Translations under genes and position numbers: made by a program
The notes under the pieces: generated by a model
The model's input: only the letters and a program-made list of their open reading frames with translations
Told to the model about the DNA's origin: nothing
Databases searched by the model: none
Shown here: positions 60,192 through 64,000 of the stretch, piece by piece
Layout of the letters: each line of letters begins with the position of its first letter
Position numbering within the stretch: position 1 is the stretch's first letter
DNA from: Microtetraspora sp. NBRC 16547
GTDB taxonomy: Bacteria; Actinomycetota; Actinomycetes; Streptosporangiales; Streptosporangiaceae
DNA: 64,000 nucleotides
Reading direction: 5' to 3'
Assembly (NCBI RefSeq): GCF_030268965.1
Contig: NZ_BSSE01000025.1
Location: 1-64,000, forward strand

Positions 60192-62357
60192 ATGTTTCCC
60201 CAGCAGGGCGAGAGCGGTCCGGCCTCCCGTTGTGCGGGTGGTTGGATTGCCGATGTGGAGGCGTCTGTAGAGCAGTTGGTGTTCGTCCGCGAGGACGAGT
60301 ACACGGTCGCGCGGATGAGCGCCGAGGGCGATGCCGCTTTCGTGGCGTCGGGGCGGGCGCTGGCCGGAGTGCAACCGGGCGAGACGCTCAGGCTCACCGG
60401 CGAATGGGATGACCACCCGCGCTTCGGCCGGCGGCTGGTGGTGACCGGATGCGAGCGGATCGTCCCGTCCACGGTCAGGGCCATCCAGCTATACCTGGGC
60501 TCCGGCCTGATCAAGGGCATCGGGCCGCGGCTGGCCCAGGCCGTCGTGGAACACTTCGGCGAGACCAGCCTGACAGTCATCGACAGTGAGCCGGAGAGGC
60601 TGCGCGAGGTCGTCAACATCGGTCCGGCCCGGCAGGCTCAGATCGTGAATGCCTGGCAGGAGCAGAAGGCGATCGCCGCGCTGATGGTGGTGCTTCAGGG
60701 GTTCGGGATCAGCCCGCTGCTCGCGGCCAAGATCTACCAGGTGTTCGGGGCGGACTCGACCGAGGTGCTGAGGTCCGACCCCTACCGGCTCGTCGGGCAG
60801 GTGCGGGGCATCGCGTTCCACACCGCTGACAAGATCGCACTGCAGTCGGGGGTCCCCGCGCGCAGCCCGCAACGAATCAAGGCGGCGATTCTCGACCGGC
60901 TGGAGGCCGCGGCAAGCCGCGACGGGCACTGCTACCTGACCATGCAGGCGCTCCTGACACGCACGGTCGGGCTGGTCGACCAGGACGAGGAGCTCGTCCG
61001 CGCGATGGTCGACGCCCTGGCAGCTGAGTTCCGGGTGGTGATCGAGGACGGCCCCGTGGTGTACGCCAAGGGGCTGCACGCTCGCGAGATGAGGCTGGCT
61101 GCCGAGCTCGGCAGGATCTGGCACGCCCCCTCGACGCTCCCGATGCGGCACTTCGAGGAGGACGCCGGGCTCAACGACGACCAGCGCGCGGCTGTCACGA
61201 TGGCGCTGACCAGCACGGTCTCCGTGCTCACCGGCGGACCTGGATCCGGTAAGAGCCACACGGTGAAGGTGGTCGCGGCGACCGTACGCGCGATGGGCGG
61301 CACGGTCACGCTCGCCGCGCCCACAGGGAAAGCGGCCAAGCGGCTGTCGGAGCTGACCGGCTTGCCCGCGATGACGATCCACCGGATGCTGGCACACGAG
61401 CCCGACCCTGACGCGCTCTTCGACGAGACCCCGGTGCAGGCAGACCTGGTGGTGATCGACGAGGCCTCCATGCTCGACCTGCACCTGGCCACCCGGCTCT
61501 GCTCCGCCATTCCCTCGGGCAGCCACCTGCTGCTCGTCGGCGACGGCGACCAACTGCCCAGCATCGGTCCCGGCAGCGTGCTGGCCGACCTGCTACGGGT
61601 CGAGGCGACTCCCCGAGTCCGTCTCACCCACGTCTACCGGCAGGCCGACGGCAGCGGCATCATCCAGGCGGCCCACCAGATCAAGGCCGGGGAGGTGCCG
61701 TACACCCCGGGCGGCGGCGGCTTCTGGTTCGAGGAGGTCGACGACCCCGAGGCGGTCGCGGACCGGGTGGTCCATCTGGCGACCGAGGCCATACCCCGCA
61801 AGCAGGGCGTCGACCCCGGTCAGGTGCAGGTGCTCTGCCCGATGCGCAAGGGCGCCGCGGGCACCGTCGAGCTCGGCCGCAGACTCCAGGAACGCATCAA
61901 CCCGCTCACCGTGGGCATGGCGGAACACTGGTTCGGCGCCTCGGCCTTCCGCGTCGGCGACCGCGTGATGCCGATCCGCAACAACTACGACAAGGGCGTG
62001 TTCAACGGCGAGACCGGCACCATCACCGTCATTCACCAGGAGGACCGCACCGTGGAGATCCTGATCGACGACGGCGACCCGGTCACCTACGCCTTCGACG
62101 AGCTCGACGACCTCACCCACGCCTACGCCATCAGCGTGCACCGATCCCAGGGCAGTGAGTACCCCTTCGTGGTCGCCCCCATCGTCGCCGAGTCGGGCGG
62201 CATCATGCTCCGCCGCCGCCTCCTCTACACCCTGGTCACCCGGGCCCGCTCCTGGGTCGTCCTCGTCGGCCAGCGCAAGGCCCTGGAACTCGCCGTCCAC
62301 CGCCTCGGCCACCGCCGTAACACCGCCCTCTCCCACCGCCTCGCCCACCTCTTCTGA
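60192..62357 (+). CDS. recD2: RecD2-type ATP-dependent DNA helicase
   Basis: The protein has 721 residues from ATG 60192 (GTG 60255 is an alternative close to the usual family start). N-terminal OB-like region, helix-hairpin-helix region (GLIKGIGPRLAQAVVEHFGE), then SF1B helicase: Walker A TGGPGSGKSHTV (about 348), DEAS Walker B VIDEASMLDLHL, motif III GDGDQLPSIGPGS, motif V/VI AISVHRSQGSEYP and LLYTLVTRARSWVVLVG. A 5'-3' helicase found without RecBC. It lies between the sugar operon and the Wadjet genes and may be housekeeping. Confidence 0.92.
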   Translation: MFPQQGESGPASRCAGGWIADVEASVEQLVFVREDEYTVARMSAEGDAAFVASGRALAGVQPGETLRLTGEWDDHPRFGRRLVVTGCERIVPSTVRAIQLYLGSGLIKGIGPRLAQAVVEHFGETSLTVIDSEPERLREVVNIGPARQAQIVNAWQEQKAIAALMVVLQGFGISPLLAAKIYQVFGADSTEVLRSDPYRLVGQVRGIAFHTADKIALQSGVPARSPQRIKAAILDRLEAAASRDGHCYLTMQALLTRTVGLVDQDEELVRAMVDALAAEFRVVIEDGPVVYAKGLHAREMRLAAELGRIWHAPSTLPMRHFEEDAGLNDDQRAAVTMALTSTVSVLTGGPGSGKSHTVKVVAATVRAMGGTVTLAAPTGKAAKRLSELTGLPAMTIHRMLAHEPDPDALFDETPVQADLVVIDEASMLDLHLATRLCSAIPSGSHLLLVGDGDQLPSIGPGSVLADLLRVEATPRVRLTHVYRQADGSGIIQAAHQIKAGEVPYTPGGGGFWFEEVDDPEAVADRVVHLATEAIPRKQGVDPGQVQVLCPMRKGAAGTVELGRRLQERINPLTVGMAEHWFGASAFRVGDRVMPIRNNYDKGVFNGETGTITVIHQEDRTVEILIDDGDPVTYAFDELDDLTHAYAISVHRSQGSEYPFVVAPIVAESGGIMLRRRLLYTLVTRARSWVVLVGQRKALELAVHRLGHRRNTALSHRLAHLF

Positions 62358-62394
62358 AACCCCGCTGGCCGAGCCCGCCGGCGCCGGCCGTTGA

Positions 62395-63600
62395 TCAGGC
62401 GTCGAGCGAGAGGTCGGCGCGTAGCACGGGGATGAGGCGTTCTTCCATGACGGCCCGGCCTTCGGCGGCCATCAGTTCGGCGAGTCCCGGCTCCCACGGG
62501 CTGTCGGTCCTGCTGCCGGTGAGCGGCGTGGACTCGCCCTCCGCCAGGCCGGCCGCGTAGTCGGCGGCGCTCATCCGCCAGGGAGACGCGCCATGCCGCG
62601 TGATCGCGGCCGACACAATGCGCAGGCCGGTCCAGTCGAAGTCGGCCCGCCAGCGCAGTCGTGACCCGGCGGCAACGGCGGCGGCGAGCAGCCTGTGGCA
62701 GGCGGCGGACGGGATCCCCTCGGTGCAGACCAACGCGGCCGACGCCTTCCCGAGCTCGGCGGCCGCGGTGCGCAGGATCGCCGGGTTCTCACAGACGAAT
62801 ATCTCCTCGCCGGCCGGCACGACCGGGTGCTCCGCCTGCTGGTGCAGGGTGAGCCGGAACGGGATGCCAAAGGTGGCGGCCTCGTCCAGCCACCGGGAGA
62901 CCGGGTTGCCGCCTCGGGTCCGGACGTTGAGTATCAGCACCTGGCTGGCCATGTCGTCCATGATCACGCCCACGGACTCCCACAGAGCCCGCTGCTCCGC
63001 CCGGCTCGAGGGAACCGCGGGGGAACCCGACCGGATCGCGAGGGCCCGCAGCACGAGGGTCGCCAGGGGAGTGCCGGCCACGAGTGCCTTGGTGTCGCCG
63101 GTGACGGACTCGGCCAGGACCGGAAGCGGGACGTTGCCCGCGGGCAACTGGTCGAGCACCGCCGTCGCCTGCTCAACCAGATGGGCGTCGCCGCGCCGGA
63201 TCAGGCGGGTGAGCGTGCCGTCCGCGGTCATCGCCGCGAGCCATTTGGCGAACCACGGCTCCGCGGCGCCGGCGGCGGTCCCGGCCGCCGCCAGCAGCGA
63301 CTGCCGGTGGGACTCCTCGGCGGCCCGCTCCGCCGCCCGGTCCCGGACCGGACCGTCCAGCGCGGCGAGCGTCGCCAGCAGCCCCCCGTTCAGGGCGCGG
63401 TCGAGGTCGGCGAGCCGCACGGTGAGCCGCTTCACGCTCTCGGGACGGTAGCTGCCGGTGATGCCGATGACCACCCGTCGCTCGGCGTCGGAAGGGTCGG
63501 CCAGTCCCACCGCCCCCTCGATCGTCCCGCCGGTCCGTTCCAGCCGGCGCCTGGCGGCGGCGAGTAGCCGCCGCCAGCCGTCGCCGTCCAGGTCATCCAT
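62395..63600 (-). CDS. jetD: Wadjet component JetD (TIGR02679/DUF2399 type)
   Basis: The protein has 401 residues from ATG 63600, which overlaps the end of the jetC gene by 8 bases. The C-terminal Toprim-like nuclease part is recognisable: EEIFVCENPAILRTAAAELG with the catalytic-type Glu in VCENP, ALVCTEGIPSAACHRLL, and the metal-binding RWRADFDWTGLRI (D-x-D). The N-terminal half corresponds to TIGR02679. JetD is the nuclease that cuts plasmid DNA after the JetABC SMC-like complex has extruded it. Followed by no further gene of the system in this direction. Confidence 0.85.
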   Translation of the reverse strand: MDDLDGDGWRRLLAAARRRLERTGGTIEGAVGLADPSDAERRVVIGITGSYRPESVKRLTVRLADLDRALNGGLLATLAALDGPVRDRAAERAAEESHRQSLLAAAGTAAGAAEPWFAKWLAAMTADGTLTRLIRRGDAHLVEQATAVLDQLPAGNVPLPVLAESVTGDTKALVAGTPLATLVLRALAIRSGSPAVPSSRAEQRALWESVGVIMDDMASQVLILNVRTRGGNPVSRWLDEAATFGIPFRLTLHQQAEHPVVPAGEEIFVCENPAILRTAAAELGKASAALVCTEGIPSAACHRLLAAAVAAGSRLRWRADFDWTGLRIVSAAITRHGASPWRMSAADYAAGLAEGESTPLTGSRTDSPWEPGLAELMAAEGRAVMEERLIPVLRADLSLDA

Positions 63601-64000
63601 GAACGTCCGCCATGTCTGCCAGGTCTGCCATCGTCGGCGTCGAGGGCACGCGGCGCACGCCGGGAGAACCGAGAGCGGCGGCCAGTTCACCCGCGTCGTC
63701 GGCGAGCAGCTCGGAGCCGTCCCAGACCAGGAGCAACGCGCTGACCGTGTGGTCCACCGGAGAGTGGGCCAGGTCGTAGTGCGCCGCGGCGGGTACGGCG
63801 GCGTGGGCGGCCCACAGGTCGTATCCGGTCATGAACAGATCGAGGTCGAACTGGGCGGCCAGGCTCATCAGTTCGCTGCGTCCCGTGTCGTCCACGCCGG
63901 CGAACGCCTCGTCCAGCGCGAGCAGCCGTGGCGCGTCGGGGCGGGCCGAGTTGAGCATGGCGTGCGCCGCGGCGAACAGCGGCAGGTGCAGCGACACCGA
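63593..64000 (-). CDS. jetC: Wadjet component JetC (TIGR02680, SMC-like ATPase), C-terminal part only
   Basis: The last ~135 codons of a long gene that runs off the right edge. The visible part is the distal ATPase lobe of an SMC/MukB-like protein: SLHLPLFAAAHAMLNSA, Walker B RLLALDEAFAGVDDTGR, and FMTGYDLWAAHAAVPAAAHY. This matches the end of TIGR02680 proteins, which pair with TIGR02679. JetA and JetB would be expected further right. Confidence 0.85.
   Translation of the reverse strand, partial: SVSLHLPLFAAAHAMLNSARPDAPRLLALDEAFAGVDDTGRSELMSLAAQFDLDLFMTGYDLWAAHAAVPAAAHYDLAHSPVDHTVSALLLVWDGSELLADDAGELAAALGSPGVRRVPSTPTMADLADMADVHG

Overview
The window is chromosomal DNA of a very GC-rich actinomycete, most likely a Streptosporangiales- or Streptomyces-type organism. 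The evidence is third-codon-position GC bias, frequent GTG and TTG starts, many 4-base (ATGA/GTGA) gene overlaps, and typical actinobacterial families: DUF222/13E12, SPW repeat, DUF6461, mycothiol-dependent isomerase-like, CGNR and HTTM/DCC proteins. The genus is an inference. No biosynthetic gene cluster, rRNA or CRISPR array was seen.

Region 1 (1-8050): the 5' part of a DUF222 protein with a very long low-complexity insert. Next comes an internally deleted IS630-type element with perfect terminal inverted repeats, lodged at the stop codon of a response-regulator gene. Behind it is a minus-strand operon of alpha/beta hydrolase, membrane acyltransferase, histidine kinase and response regulator. 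A degenerate gap follows, holding the fossil 3' end of an acyl-CoA dehydrogenase gene and its terminator.

Region 2 (8050-17180): a beta-glucan utilisation locus. A minus-strand operon encodes a sugar-binding lipoprotein, two permeases, a GH1 beta-glucosidase and a LacI regulator. It diverges from a secreted GH81 endo-beta-1,3-glucanase carrying a CBM6. Four GAGAGCGCTCTC-like palindromes in the shared intergenic region look like operators of the LacI protein, so the enzyme outside, the transporter and the intracellular glucosidase form one regulon.

Region 3 (17200-33600): mixed housekeeping and accessory genes. They include a TetR/hydrolase pair with two operators, tRNA-Arg(CCG), a large PLD-DUF3427 helicase (defence-like), a secreted small metalloprotease with a 3' frameshift, KptA, a MazG-type pyrophosphohydrolase, a divergent methyltransferase/CGNR regulator pair, a uvrA-like 3' fossil and a TetR-controlled ABC exporter.

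Region 4 (33700-40910): a complete, self-contained phosphotransferase operon. It encodes a DeoR regulator, a PfkB-type sugar-phosphate kinase, mannitol-type EIIC, EIIB, EIIA, a zinc medium-chain dehydrogenase, HPr and Enzyme I. It should import a hexitol as its phosphate, oxidise it and phosphorylate the product. Which hexitol and which regiochemistry are open.

Region 5 (41000-49000): HTTM/DCC membrane-redox genes, a GH15 glucosidase, small membrane proteins, a BON/metallophosphoesterase pair, a nucleotidyltransferase-like gene and tRNA-Lys(CTT), followed by a patch of gene debris.

Region 6 (49200-60130): a DUF6461 gene, a 41-codon small ORF and ISL3/IS66 remnants. Then comes a SorC-regulated sugar operon: XylFGH-like ABC importer, two tandem FGGY kinases, a histidine-family phosphatase and a D-2-hydroxyacid dehydrogenase. 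A shared GAACAT-N13-ATGTTC site precedes both the regulator and the transport operon. This is the best candidate for an undescribed catabolic system.

Region 7 (60190-64000): a RecD2-type helicase, then the end of a Wadjet-type anti-plasmid system (JetD complete, JetC cut by the window edge).
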